A DNA stretch of 64,000 nt. Origin: Xylogone sp. PMI_703. Taxonomy: Eukaryota > Ascomycota > Leotiomycetes. The stretch covers positions 1,426,001 through 1,490,000 of the forward strand of contig JAJTUQ010000005.1 in the NCBI GenBank assembly GCA_021399445.1. The letters are read 5' to 3'. Shown in pieces: positions 24,639-36,082 of the stretch. Positions within the stretch are counted from its first letter, which is position 1. Each line of letters starts with the position of its first letter. The notes under the pieces are model-generated. The model was not told the origin of the DNA and did no database searches. It saw only the letters and a list, made by a program, of their open reading frames with translations. Position numbers and translations under genes: made by a program.

Positions 24639-27147
24639 CTACCACTCAAGTGGCTCTTTGACAACTTCTCCGCGGTTGGTTTTGGTAACTGGAACGGCCT
24701 TTGCTGCAAGCTTGCCATTCTTGCCGCGCTTCAAGTAGCCGGATCCATCTAGCCAAGGAGTCTCACGAGACATCTTTGCTTCAAAGGCGTTGATCTTGTC
24801 TTCCAACTGCATTGTCAAGCCAATATCATCAAGGCCATTAACAAGGCAGTGTTTCCTGAACTCTTCAACATTGAAGCTGCTGAGTGTTTTACCAGATGCA
24901 TCCTTGATGAGCTGGTTTGGAAGATCAACTTCTATTTCCCGACCAGCACGAGCCTCGGCATGGATAGCCTCAAGCTCGGCTTGATTGGTGATGGCAATAG
25001 GAAGCATACCATTCTTGAAAGTATTATTGAAGAAGATATCGGCGTAAGATGGTGCGATAACACACTTGATACCGAAGTCGAGGAGAGCCCATGGGGCGTG
25101 TTCTCGAGAACTGCCACATCCGAAATTCTCGCCGGTGACCACAAGAATCTTTGCTTTTCGATAAGGCTCCTGGTTGAGAATGAAATCAGGCTTTTCAGAT
25201 CCATCCTCATTGTAGCGGAGGGCATAGAAGAGGGCCGAGCCAAGACCAGTGCGCTTAATGGTCTTGAGGAATTGCTTAGGGATGATAGCATCTGTGTCAA
25301 TGTTTGGTTTCTCCATGGGAGCCGCGATACCTTTCAAGACGGTAAATTTAGGCAGTCCCGCTGGATTTGATTGAGCGGCGACAGTATTGGTATTTGGTCC
25401 GCTGTCCTCTGGTTGATCAGCGATCATTTCTCGCTCATTTTCATCAGTCTCCACTCTCTCATCAACATGAGGCTTCTCCTCAGTTTGCGTTGGGGCGAGT
25501 CTAGGGCTGGTAGATGTGGTTGTAATGTGTTTTCGAACATCTGCAAGTTTGCCAACAATAGCAGCAGCAGCAGCCATGGCAGGAGACATCAAATGAGTCC
25601 GGCCACCAGCTCCCTGTCTGCCTTCAAAATTTCGATTGCTCGTGCTAGCACAGCGTTCTTTCGGTGAAAGAATATCTGGGTTCATTCCAAGGCACATGCT
25701 GCATCCGGCTTCTCTCCACTCAAAGCCTGCATCAAGGAAGATTTTATCCAGACCTTCGGCCTCAGCTTGGTCTTTGACCAGACCTGAGCCTGGAACGATC
25801 ATAGCTCGCTTGACATTGCTGGCAACCTTCTTGCCCTTGACAACCTTTGCAGCGGATCGAAGATCTTCGATTCTTGCATTAGTGCAAGATCCAATAAAGA
25901 CCTTGTCGACAGGAATCTCTTCCATAGGAGTACCGGCGGTGAGGCCCATATATTCCAGCATTCTGCGACCAGCCTTCTTCTTTGCCTCAGTTGCGAAGGT
26001 TTCTGGATCTGGAACCTTGCCAGTAATGGGGATAACATCCTCGGGGCTGGTGCCCCAGGTAACTGTGGGTGCGATGTCCTTGGCATCTATGAATACATCG
26101 ATATCATACTTGGCGCCTTCATCTGATCGCAGGCTCTTCCAGTATGCAACGGCTCGATCCCACTCCTCTGAACCGTATTTGGGAGCTAAGGGCCGGCCTT
26201 TAAGGTACTCAAAGGTAACCTCATCAGGGGCAATCATGCCAGCTCTAGCTCCACCCTCAATCGACATGTTGCAAATAGACATTCTAGCTTCCATACTTAA
26301 ACCTCTAATCGCAGATCCGCAGTATTCAATGACGGCGCCGGTGCCACCAGCAGTACCGATCTTGCCAATAGCATGAAGGATAATGTCCTTTGAGCTCACT
26401 CCAGGAGTCAATTCTCCGTCAATCTGGATTCGCATATTCTTACTCCTCTTCGTGATGATAGTCTGTGTAGCAAGGACGTGCTCCACCTCACTGGTACCGA
26501 TACCAAAAGCTAGAGCTCCGAAAGCTCCATGGGTAGATGTGTGACTGTCGCCACAGACGACAGTGGTACCTGGCAGAGTGAAGCCCTGCTCGGGGCCAAT
26601 GATGTGAACGATACCCTGACGCTTATCATTAAGACCAAAGTAGGTAATGCCAAACTCCTTGACATTATCCTCGAGGGTCATGCATTGTAATCTCGAGTCT
26701 TCCTCTTCGACGAAAGTCTCGATGTTCTTGAGGTTTTTTCGAGAAGTAGTGGGGACATTCTGTTAAAAAGAAAGCATAGAGTTAGCAAGAACAGTGAATG
26801 AAGTGGGTTTGAGTGGGAGATAGCATACATGATCGGTGGTAGCGAGTGTGCAATCCGGCCTGCGCACTTTTCGGCCAGCATTTTTTAACCCCTCAAAAGC
26901 TTGCTGTAGACGTCATTAGTGTCTCGTGAGCAACCTCAACAAAGTGGAAGGAGATGCGTACTGGAGATGTGACTTCGTGAACTAAATGTCTGTCTGTCCA
27001 AAGGTCAGATGAAGCTCCAGAAGTGAGATAAGTCTTCAAAAACGTACCGATATAGAGCAGAATTGTGCCATCAAGTCGCTCATCGACGATATGGGCCTGG
27101 AAGACCTTATCGTAAAGGGTCTGCGGCCGTCCTTCTGCGGCAGGCAT
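24639..27147 (-). CDS. LEU1: 3-isopropylmalate dehydratase (fused LeuC-LeuD)
   Basis: Second step of leucine synthesis: isomerises 2- to 3-isopropylmalate in the cytosol using a 4Fe-4S cluster. Four exons: 27048-27147, 26962-26993, 26829-26903 and 24639-26759, with introns of 54, 58 and 69 nt. The total is 775 aa, the usual fungal length. The splices rebuild the conserved start ([19 protein letters not shown], then TTDHNVPTTSR). The catalytic half has [10 protein letters not shown] (138-147) and the three cluster cysteines: GSCTNAR (Cys361) and GCSMCLG (Cys422, Cys425). The swivel LeuD half, from about residue 530, has [16 protein letters not shown] and [17 protein letters not shown]. No CCGGnnnnCCGG Leu3 site was found in the upstream 650 bp. 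All key residues are present and the gene appears functional. Confidence 0.97.
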
Positions 27148-27793
27148 TGTGATTGAGCCTTTTATAAAAATAAAATAAAATAGAACTGCTGAGCTATGAT
27201 CCTACGAGACTATGGTAAATCTAGATCTCAGACCAGTCCGAGTTGATAGAGGAAGTTTGAATTGAAGAGTTTAATGTTTCTGGTGGAATGCGGAGAGCTT
27301 CTGGTTTTAGCTGGTGGGATGTCGCCGAAATCGGCGCCGCCATTTGGTTTGGTTGATGGGAGAGTAATACGCGTGCTGTGATTGGCGGGATTGGCAGCAT
27401 CTGCGAATGCGCAGGCACAGACGATTGTCAGGGAATAATCCGATATTTGCGGGGGACCGATCAACTGAGGTAAGCAAGGACGGAGGGACCCGTGGATCGC
27501 TCCGTGCGAATCACACTTCGACATGCTGCTTAGAGCCACACCTGCCTTATCTGGTGTAAATCTTGATAAATAATACATTATTGAGGAATCGTATACAGGT
27601 CCTTGATCTCTCGCTCAAGAACCTTCACATGGAACTTGCTGTTTCTACCAAACAATACCTTGTCTTCCAGTAAAAATACTATAGTTGTAGTTAAAACCCC
27701 CTCGAATAAGAGCAAGGCTATTCGCTAGGTGCGGTGTGCTCCTCCGAGCCTCAACCTCAGCCCTTTGGATATGATATAGAAACATAAAATCGC
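27148..27793. promoter_or_regulatory. LEU1 upstream region
   Basis: 646 bp between the LEU1 start and the 3' end of the next minus-strand gene. It should hold the LEU1 promoter. No Leu3-type palindrome or obvious TATA box was seen. Confidence 0.35.
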
Positions 27794-30215
27794 CTAGCGT
27801 CTTGGCCCAACTACCATGAACATGATGATAACACATAAGCCTACAAAAGCATAACCTACCACTTTCCCCACGAAAATAAGCGTCATGATCCAGCATGTTC
27901 TAATGATGACTGGAAGAAGGGACAATGCCATGTCTTCCCAACCGATGCTTCGACGTTTCCAAACCACCCCGTAGTCCGACGTCGGATCTAGAAGCGGCTC
28001 CAATATCCACCATATACAAGAAGGCGGCGATTCTTCTCTGTAATGAGTTAGCTCTTGTATGTTGCCCTGGCCTGGTGATGGCTCAAAGCTCCCGTGCCTC
28101 TGCAAAAATGCCCCTGTGTGATGCTCCTTGATTTCTGCCTCTTCGACTACTCTTTTGTCAGAGTTATTGATTATCCTGCACGTCGGATCAGAAAGAGGAC
28201 TTGGAGGTTCCGATTTCGGATGGGCTGTCTCTCTGTCACTGGATTCTAATTGATGATTGTTAATTGATGCATTACTCTCTCTTGTCGTCACAGCAGGCGA
28301 GCTTTGTGGTGAAAGGCAAGTATTGGTTGATTTTGACCACCTCCGTGCCTCACTTTTGTTTCCTCTTGTTCCCCTCCGGAATAGGCGCAGCGATGGAGCA
28401 TTCACTTTATTATTTCCGTTTCCTGACGCTTTTGAGGACACTTGTTTTCGGGGTATAATGCGTGAGGACTGACCTTGCCTCGAGTGACGGCTTTGGTTTT
28501 TGACACTTTCGAAGACGTCTCTTGGGCCCCAATGAGGAGGACTTGAGGATTGAGGAGTTGCCAGACTTAGTGCGGTAGTAAAAGACAGCGGAGTTTCCGC
28601 TAAACGAGATGCTGGTCCGCTTGCGGTGTTCGTGACCTTTGGTAGTCTAGCCATTGGTAATGGCCTTGGGCCCTCTGGTTTTGGCGAACGGAGAAGCTCA
28701 GAGTAACGTCTTTGTACTGGTAGACTATCCCTATCCTTTTGGCCAACAGGTGTCCCCGGATCGGAAAAGGATTGACTCAATGAGTGAGCCTGCCTCAAGG
28801 ATTGTGTATTTACTGTATATGTACTGCGTCGATTGGGATTATTCTTATGAGATGCTCTTAGTCGACTTCTTTTCGGAAGCACGGGAGTCTGTCCGCTCTC
28901 GGCAGGTTGTGATAGTTTCGAAGAAGAGGGATTGGGTTCAGGCTCCAGGGACCGTATGGATTTTGGTTGGATCATAGTTTCCGATTGGCATATTTGGGAA
29001 GCATGTGACTGCTTATTCGAGAAGCTGGGAGCCCCCAAAGAAGAGGAGCGAGGGGTTATAAGGCTCGCCTTCGAAAACGAGCTGGCTTTTGTAGTTGAGC
29101 GAGTTGGGCCAGATGTTGGAGGCTGTGGGAAATTGCGATACGTAAATATACTCTCTGTGAATAGTTAGAATTGAACTCTCCGTGGTTCATGTGTGCATAC
29201 TATTGATAGTAGAGCTGGTCGATGGAGCAGATGAGGCTATATCGGACTGAGAACGGATATATCTCTCGAATTCAGCCAGATTTGCTCCTCCCAGTCCATG
29301 AAGTTCTAGTTCCATCTCCAACTCTTCCTCCTCCATCTTTTCGCTTTTTCTCTTTTCTCTCCAGTCTCTTAGTCTCTTTATATCAATACGGCGTTTCAGT
29401 GACGACTTCTGTTGCCCCTGCTCAATTGACACTATTGGACTCTCTTGCCTGACTCTTACTCCCTGGACAGGCGACCCAGGGGCACGGGGATTTTCTGAAG
29501 GACTGATCTCCCTACGGGAAATCCTCGATGATAGATAGTCAGTAATAGAACACTTAGGGCTATAATGGGAACTGCCACCGTGCCGCCGTGCTTTTTCGAC
29601 TTCAGGAATGCTTTGTGAAAATGGCTGGCTTTTTAAATGAGACTCAATATCCAACGACCCTCTGGAAATCTTCTTTTTTGGGAAGATGGCAGCAGAAAAC
29701 TGTAACTCTCCATCCTTGTCAGAATTTGGAGGATTTGAAAGTTTGTCTGCGGAATCCAGCCCTTTGGTTGGTTTCCACAGATTAGTAAAATGCTTGCGGA
29801 TGGTGTGCCGTTTTCTGCTGGAGGTCTGTAGTATGCCTGAAGCTCCTATTGGATCTGAGCGTTGAAGTTGGATGTTGTATTTATGTGGAGGTAGAGCAGA
29901 AACTTGCTTCAAGTGGTGACCCTTCTTTGACTTCTGCACATTCAGGGAAGTCTCTACTAAGGTATCGGTGAGGCCAGTAGATTTCTCATCTTCAATGCGG
30001 TCCGTTACTTTCAGGAGGTCATGATCCTGAGAGGTTACACTCTGATTAAAAGATTTGTGTTGTCTATGAGGCATGACTTTGGATAGAGCAATGCCGATTG
30101 AGGATGAACGACCGAAGAGACGACGAGATGGCTTTTGAGCACCTGGGGGAGATAGCCCGTTGTTGAACATGCTTTCTTGCCGAGAGTACCATGCTGGCTG
30201 GGCCGTGAGTGGCAT
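27794..30215 (-). CDS. Ser-rich fungal protein with C-terminal membrane anchor, 791 aa
   Basis: Two long frames join through a 46-nt intron (29155-29200: GTATGC, CTAAC branch, CACAG). Exon 1 is 29201-30215 and exon 2 is 27794-29154, 791 aa in one frame. Most of the protein is low-complexity, rich in Ser, Pro, Arg and Lys, and probably disordered. A charged helical stretch (RRIDIKRLRDWREKRKSEK, then acidic EEEELEMELELHG) lies near residues 275-310. The end is hydrophobic: LLPVIIRTCWIMTLIFVG and VVGYAFVGLCVIIMFMVV, one or two membrane spans just before the stop. This suggests a tail-anchored or nuclear-envelope/ER protein. I do not recognise the family. It sits head-to-tail behind NUR1, itself a nuclear-envelope gene. 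Confidence 0.75.
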
Positions 30216-30535
30216 CGTATATCAATCGAGTAGAAGATATAATCCTAATGAATGGGCGCACGTGTGAATTTGATGAAGATGAAAATAGTAGTATTTCTAG
30301 CATGGTCGAATTGGGTGATGGAATGCAGCCACCACGAAGGGGATGCTTGCACCTTCCTAGATTAACTAGTACCCGCAACCACGAGCCACCAACTCCATAA
30401 TACATGAGGGAATCACAACGTACACATTATTTATAATACGACGAAAGTGCATTATTCCAGAAAACGCCAACCAATGCATAAACACGAAACGTATAACGTA
30501 GAGGGAAAGAAAATGACAGTGCAGGTATCATACAA

Positions 30536-31964
30536 CTATGATCGCGGATACCTCAGCTTTAATCCATCTGCCGGAGAACTTGTTCTTCTCTCCGCACCGT
30601 CGTTGTCCAGAAGTCTTTGCTTAAATAGCGGATGATGAGCACTACTATGCCGTTTCTGTGGGCTTAAGCTTCGTCTCTCTCTTTCTTCCCGGATTTCTCT
30701 CCGGGCAAGCTCATAAGAGTTTCTGGGTGTCCCTTGAGGGCCAGTAATGTCGTACATGCTTGATGCTTTCCTGAGCGGTGAATTTGCATGACTGTAAACA
30801 CCAAGACTGCCACCATCTCCGGTATTTGTGCTGGTTGAAACTGTACTTTGTCTGAACTGTGGTTGTGGGATTGAAGGCTGGTTCCTTAATGGAGTGGAAT
30901 CCTGCGTCTTAAATGTGGCCGGCGTTCTGAAGGGTCCGGGAGGCGTGGATAACCGTCTTGAAGCCGTACCAGTGTTATCTGGGTCTACGAATTTGGAATA
31001 ATTTGGATTAGGATTAGTGAAAAAGTCCCGCTTTATGACTGTTGTTGGAGTGTAGGTCTGAACTTCATTCCTGCCGTCAGGGTAGGATTGTGTAGCGACG
31101 TCTCGAACTAGCGGATTCAGTCGAGGGTGGACAAATTTGGTATCGTATTCACTGAAGACTTCCTTGTGAATTATTGACGTATCTTTCGATTGCTGCGAGA
31201 AGTTTGACTGCAGGAAAACTAATTGAAAGGATAGCAGGACCTCTAAAACAATGGTTGTGAAGACCGTCACACTTGGTCTAGGATCCTCTGGGATGGTTGG
31301 GAGAAAAAGCCAGTATACGAGCACATGTCCTGGACTGAATAAACAGAACAGACGTAAGCAGACTGGTTTAGGATCCCACACAGCAATCTCCCATACATCC
31401 CGGATAGGATCAGGATGAGCCCTTGATTCAGCACTTGTATCGCCTAATATACCACTCAGGAATCTCAGAGGGGAGGAAGCGATAGGTGAAGAGTTGACGC
31501 GGACTCTCCGAGCTGAAGGAGTCTGTTGTGGGGCATCGATGGAGCTTTCAAACAAGCGATAATGTCGCTTTCGACGAAAAGTATAGAGAGCATTGAGGAT
31601 GCTTAATACGGCCAAGCTATGGGAAATTATAACAGCCTAGACAAGAAGAAAAAAGGTTAGAAATATTCAACAAAGAGCTGAAAAACGGGAAGAGACTCAC
31701 AAAATGGCCAAACCATCCACTGCTAGTCTGCACATCTCCAAAAACATCATCTCCTGTGATTTCCTCGGAATTACCACCGCTATTCGCTCGCGCAATCAAT
31801 AAAGTAAAGTGCAAGAAGAGCGCAAATGGCGTAGCTTGCTTAGAACCCCAATCACTAGTCTCGATCTCCTCCGAAAGCCATAGCAAGAGATCCAGGGGGT
31901 TTAAGTAAGCTTTCAGGCGCTCTGAAAGCGGTCTTTGGCGCACAAGTCGTGGCATCTTCGCCAT
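30536..31964 (-). CDS. NUR1: Nuclear rim protein 1 (Nur1/DUF2418)
   Basis: Inner nuclear membrane protein that in yeast helps tether rDNA and silent chromatin to the nuclear periphery. Exon 1 is 31701-31964, the intron 31637-31700 (GTGAGT...TAG, 64 nt) and exon 2 30536-31636, giving 454 aa. Family signatures: the start MPRLVRQRPLSERLKAYLNP, then LLLWLSEEIETSDWGSK, and the highly conserved DUF2418 block VWEIAVWDPKPVCLRLFCLF followed by SPGHVLVYWLFLP. Membrane spans are near residues 45-60, 90-105, 165-182 and 190-210. The C-terminal half is disordered, Ser/Pro/Arg-rich, ending in a basic segment. A second ATG nine bases downstream (31955) gives the MPRLVR start often annotated in relatives. 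Confidence 0.88.
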
Positions 31965-32995
31965 GGAACGAGAAAAATAGCAAAGGCGACGACGCAAATT
32001 CTTCACATGGCAATCAAGAAGGCCGCCAAACAGCGTTGTTCTTCGGATCCGGCAAAGCTACCGATAAGCCCTTTGTTTACAATAATTTTTTGTTGTTGAC
32101 ATTAGAAGCTTTGACAAGATGAGCTTCATGTACGTGCTTGACCACCATCCAATCAAATGCGGAATGATATGTTGTATTAAGTAATCAAAGATCTTGTCCA
32201 ATTAGGACTAGCCTCCATGTGAATCTAGTACCTCACCTATTCTTGATCATGTGCTCTTCCAATCATTACAATCTCAAATTAGGACATTGGATTCCATCGC
32301 AAAATGCTTGTAAACACATCGATGAGCATTCAATGGATTTATCAGCTTGGGAGCTGAAGTAGTGTGATAGGAGAGCTAAGAATTCTTACCTGAATCATTC
32401 TACCAGGATGGCTTTCGACCTCGATGGATTCGGATCCGCCAATGGGGGATGCTATATCGGATACTTGATAAAATGTATTGCTACCTGAGGGCTGGAAACT
32501 GATAAATACTTAGTTTTGCAGTGATTGGCTGTCCTCCTTGTGACGTGTGGGGGAAGTGAGAGTTGACCAAGCCAGAAAATATGGAGTATTCCTCCGCGGA
32601 AATCTGCTAGGTAGCGAGGCTTCAGAAGATAATGGTCATCAGATAATCGGTGTGACTTGAAGAATTTTTGTTCTGATACGAGGAAGAATAGTTTTATGAT
32701 TTATGAAGCAATTTGGTTAGTTTATGGTTTCCTCCAGCACTGTTTCCAATTCTAACACACCGAAGCCACAAATATAGTAGCTGAATAGTCGAAAAAACAA
32801 CTTTTCATTTAAGGAATAGTATATCAAAAATTTGCCTATCAACCATTTTTGTAGTAATAAAGTTTTCTTTTGCTCCCTTTATGAGATCTACTCTGAGGAA
32901 CCCTACCTTCGGCCCCGATATACGAATGAATCCTCCGAACGCTAACATAACGGGAAAGCAGAGGAATATCCCTCTCCCAACAAATCAGTTCTCAG
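31965..32995. other. Intergenic region upstream of NUR1
   Basis: About 1 kb between the NUR1 start and the 3' end of the APH-like gene. No gene, repeat or RNA was recognised. Confidence 0.4.
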
Positions 32996-34447
32996 TCACT
33001 CGTTCCAGTCAGCCAAAGTGTGTTCTTCCATCTCCTTCAATTTTCTCTGTACAAATTCTTCCATGCCATCCCTCTCTACCTGAGAGAGCAGCTTCACTGC
33101 TTCATCATACCCAGGTTTTTCGAAAAACCTCGGGTTTGGGTTTATCATGAACCAGAAAACCACGTCGCTCGCCCAGAAATTGCGTACAGCGTAGGCCACC
33201 CAGAAATCTCCAGTTTCCCAGCTCTCCTTCATCCGTGTCGACAATCGCTGGTCTTCTGTCAGAAGTTCACTACTGATCATGGAATCTTCTTTTTCTTTAA
33301 GCGCCTCTAAAAATATTCCCAGTCTTGGCTCATATTCCTTTGACCAGTCTAAGATTCCATGAGGCCATTCCTCGGGAGGTTCAATAAGTAACCACCAGGG
33401 AGGACTGTAAATGAACTCTGCAGGGGCGGCATAAGTGAACTCCCAGTCTATAACACCAGCGATTTCGTCGTTTTCATTGACTAATACGTTTGTAGGTCGA
33501 AAATCATCGCAGAATAATTTGAAAGGATTAGGTCCTGTTATTGGAGTGGATGGAAACCGGTGTTCTGAGATAATTTTCCGAAGCAAGTGACGAGCAACGT
33601 ACTTGTATCTACAGTCTTCCGCGGACGTGATTACGTCGTTGCGTTGTACAGATAGACGGACAAGACTCAAATTTGCGAGAGCGTCAAAATAGGAAGATGC
33701 AGACTCGAATGTGGTGGAAGGTAGCAGATTTGGTGAAAAATTACCAGCAGAGACCAACAGATTCATGTGCATAGTTAATGGCCGGTGAATAACCGACCAA
33801 CTACCATCCTCCAGCCGTCCTATTGACCCAATCTTAGAGAAGGAGTGGCAAGAAAGATGGAGTAAGACATTGGCCATTTCTCCGTATGCGAATTTAAGAG
33901 TCGCTTCCGGTATCTCAGGATTTATGATGTGCCGGTCCTCTTTTTTCAGCCCTAACCGTATAATTAACAACCGTTCTATTTTCAAAGTGAAGCTGAGTAA
34001 CATACCGGGAATACTGAGAACCTCGCTCATGCTACGTGTGTGGCGAATATATTCCATGAGGATGAAAGGGCCCATTTCAGCTGGCCCTTCATCAGACATG
34101 CCATAGCATAGAACTAGCGGAATCGGTATAGGGGTAACATCAGTGACATATCGCATCATGTCTACTTCTCTAAGAATTTTTTCTTCGGGGAATCTGACGA
34201 AACCTGGCTGGGGAAAACGGATCAAAAGCGATCCACATTTGTCAAAATCCAATTGTAGACATGCGTTGAACCCCCCAGCTTGAGGGATCTTAAGCACCGT
34301 CGCCCACCCGCCTATCTGCTGTTTTTCCATGAATCCACCCACTGTATAAAGCGTCTCTTTCAGTTTCATTTTTTTACACCAAGCGGCATACTCAGCTTCA
34401 CACTTTGCCCGGGCAATGGAGTCATATTGTGCACCAATCATTCTCAT
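32996..34447 (-). CDS. Fungal APH-like phosphotransferase family protein, 483 aa
   Basis: A single-exon protein of the aminoglycoside-phosphotransferase/choline-kinase-like fold, strongly expanded in filamentous fungi and mostly without known substrates. Evidence: an N-lobe with FNACLQLDFDKCGSLLIRFP (lysine-poor ATP-lobe strand), a hinge-like FILMEYI, a catalytic loop FCDDFRPTNVLV where the usual HxDxxxxN is CxDxxxxN, and the metal-binding motif AGVIDWEFTYAAPAEF in place of DFG. The C-terminal part (PPWWLLIEPPEEW) is typical of the family. The start is the ATG at 34447; an alternative is 34441, and the longer frame opens only at TTG. No frameshift is seen. True aminoglycoside resistance is not implied. 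Confidence 0.82.
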   Translation of the reverse strand: MRMIGAQYDSIARAKCEAEYAAWCKKMKLKETLYTVGGFMEKQQIGGWATVLKIPQAGGFNACLQLDFDKCGSLLIRFPQPGFVRFPEEKILREVDMMRYVTDVTPIPIPLVLCYGMSDEGPAEMGPFILMEYIRHTRSMSEVLSIPGMLLSFTLKIERLLIIRLGLKKEDRHIINPEIPEATLKFAYGEMANVLLHLSCHSFSKIGSIGRLEDGSWSVIHRPLTMHMNLLVSAGNFSPNLLPSTTFESASSYFDALANLSLVRLSVQRNDVITSAEDCRYKYVARHLLRKIISEHRFPSTPITGPNPFKLFCDDFRPTNVLVNENDEIAGVIDWEFTYAAPAEFIYSPPWWLLIEPPEEWPHGILDWSKEYEPRLGIFLEALKEKEDSMISSELLTEDQRLSTRMKESWETGDFWVAYAVRNFWASDVVFWFMINPNPRFFEKPGYDEAVKLLSQVERDGMEEFVQRKLKEMEEHTLADWNE

Positions 34448-36082
34448 TCTGATGGCGAGGCTCAAGGATTAGAGAATAAACTTTTTGAGGATAATATAAT
34501 AGAGAATTTAGAAAGAAGATGGTTCGGAAGCCATGAATTTCGATGATTTATAGTATATCAAGTAGAGGGTTGGATTCATGTCGAGAAAAGATAACACGGA
34601 GTGTTGTCTTTGTTCCTTCTTTGTTTCAATTTCGGTAACTTAACTATTGCTCCACACCGGGGCAGACGAGGGATTTGTGACATGTTTTCAGAGCTTAGGG
34701 ATCGACTGACGAGGATCAAGCTAATACTTGAGTTCTGTCCATATTGTCTACCTAGTAGTATAATGTGTAAACTTTGCAAGTTCTAAGATTGAGCTATGCG
34801 GCGCGATATGACTGGGAAGTCTCTGGCCAATCAAAATTCAGTGACATCCCAGGCACAGTAGCTTGGAAAGATATCTGAGGGCGCCCGCCACCCGCTCTGA
34901 TGCCCCTGTGTCAAGTTCAACTAGCCGCAATTTGACGGCACGGTTGGCGGCGCATCTTGGCAGCCACGATATTCATTGTGGAGGTCTATTCAGTAACTCG
35001 CAAAAGGCTTCCGTATTGGGCTCTTCTGGGGCATCCCAGTCAAGCATTATTGGGTCCTGAGACAACAATCAGCAGCTCCAGGACTCATGTTCAGTCTCTC
35101 TGACAAATACTCTTCTTAGAAACCAGCCTGTAGTGCCTACCACTATCGTTGCTTTTATTCACGCCGACTTAAAAACAACTTTACTTATGAACACTTCGCA
35201 TTATGGCACTGTGCTTATCTCTCGAATACCTCGAGCCCATTGCCTCAGTGTACTGATTTCACTTTCGGTACCGGCTGCAGTGTCTTTAGCTAGGCCTACA
35301 ATAAGCTTAACAAGTTTAATAATCATCTGAAACAAGGAGCCTGAGGTGGGGCTTTGGTGGTGGCTACCAGGATGAGTAGGTGCTGAGCACTCCAGTAGGC
35401 TAAAATCGGAATCTGGAATTAATGAAAGGGCTCATCATTTGGAAAAGGATCATAGGTATTCTATTAGCAATCGAACTATGTAGAGTGTCTTGGTGTAATG
35501 TAATTGAAGAGCAACATAATAAAATACGAGAATGATCACGCATTGCGCAGATGGAATGCATACGTTAATGCATATGATCGCAGGGTTATATAGGAGAAGC
35601 CAAATTTGAAGCCTGGCCAATAACGGTGTACTATTTAGTGAAGCTGCAAGGGCATGAAAGCGGCAAGTATTATTTCGTATCCTTGCGGGGAAGAAATGTA
35701 GCTTTGTCAAGTTTCACACCTGTTATTGAGCAGACAATCGCTCTTACAAGGTTGAGCGGGTGAACAGCCGCAGAAGATATCTTTCGGCCGGTAGATCGAT
35801 CTTTTTGAAAGGCAGCGGTGTTTAGGAGGCCTGGTATTGTTAAGTCCGATTGTAGCAAGACGGGGGTGTAGCGGCCGCTCAAGAGTGTCGATAGCTAGTC
35901 ATACGTAACCGTGCAACCGCATTAATTGGTAGGACTTGGGTCAAGCTAATGAAACGGAGCTTTGCATTAATATAAAAGGTTCGTCCATGTGCCGGGGGTG
36001 ATTTAATTTGAATTATCAAGAAAAGCCCATACTATTCTATCTTTGATATCTTGAATCTAACTTAAAGCTATACTCAGTCAAC
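34448..36082. other. Intergenic region between two divergent genes
   Basis: 1.6 kb between the starts of the APH-like gene (-) and the SDR gene (+). No other gene was recognised. Short frames at 34.6-35.9 kb have no motif. Confidence 0.4.
35971..35978 (+). promoter_or_regulatory. TATA box of the SDR gene
   Basis: tataaaag lies 112 bp before the ATG at 36083 and is followed by a pyrimidine-rich, intron-free leader. Spacing and sequence fit a fungal TATA promoter. Confidence 0.5.

Noticed and set aside
24790..26376. Plus-strand ORFs inside LEU1
   Set aside because: Shadows of a strongly conserved minus-strand coding sequence.
27148..27580. Leu3 binding site upstream of LEU1
   Set aside because: I looked for the CCGGnnnnCCGG palindrome and did not find it.
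32996..34447. Antibiotic-resistance gene
   Set aside because: The APH fold is widespread in fungal genomes with unrelated substrates; nothing in the sequence indicates aminoglycoside specificity.
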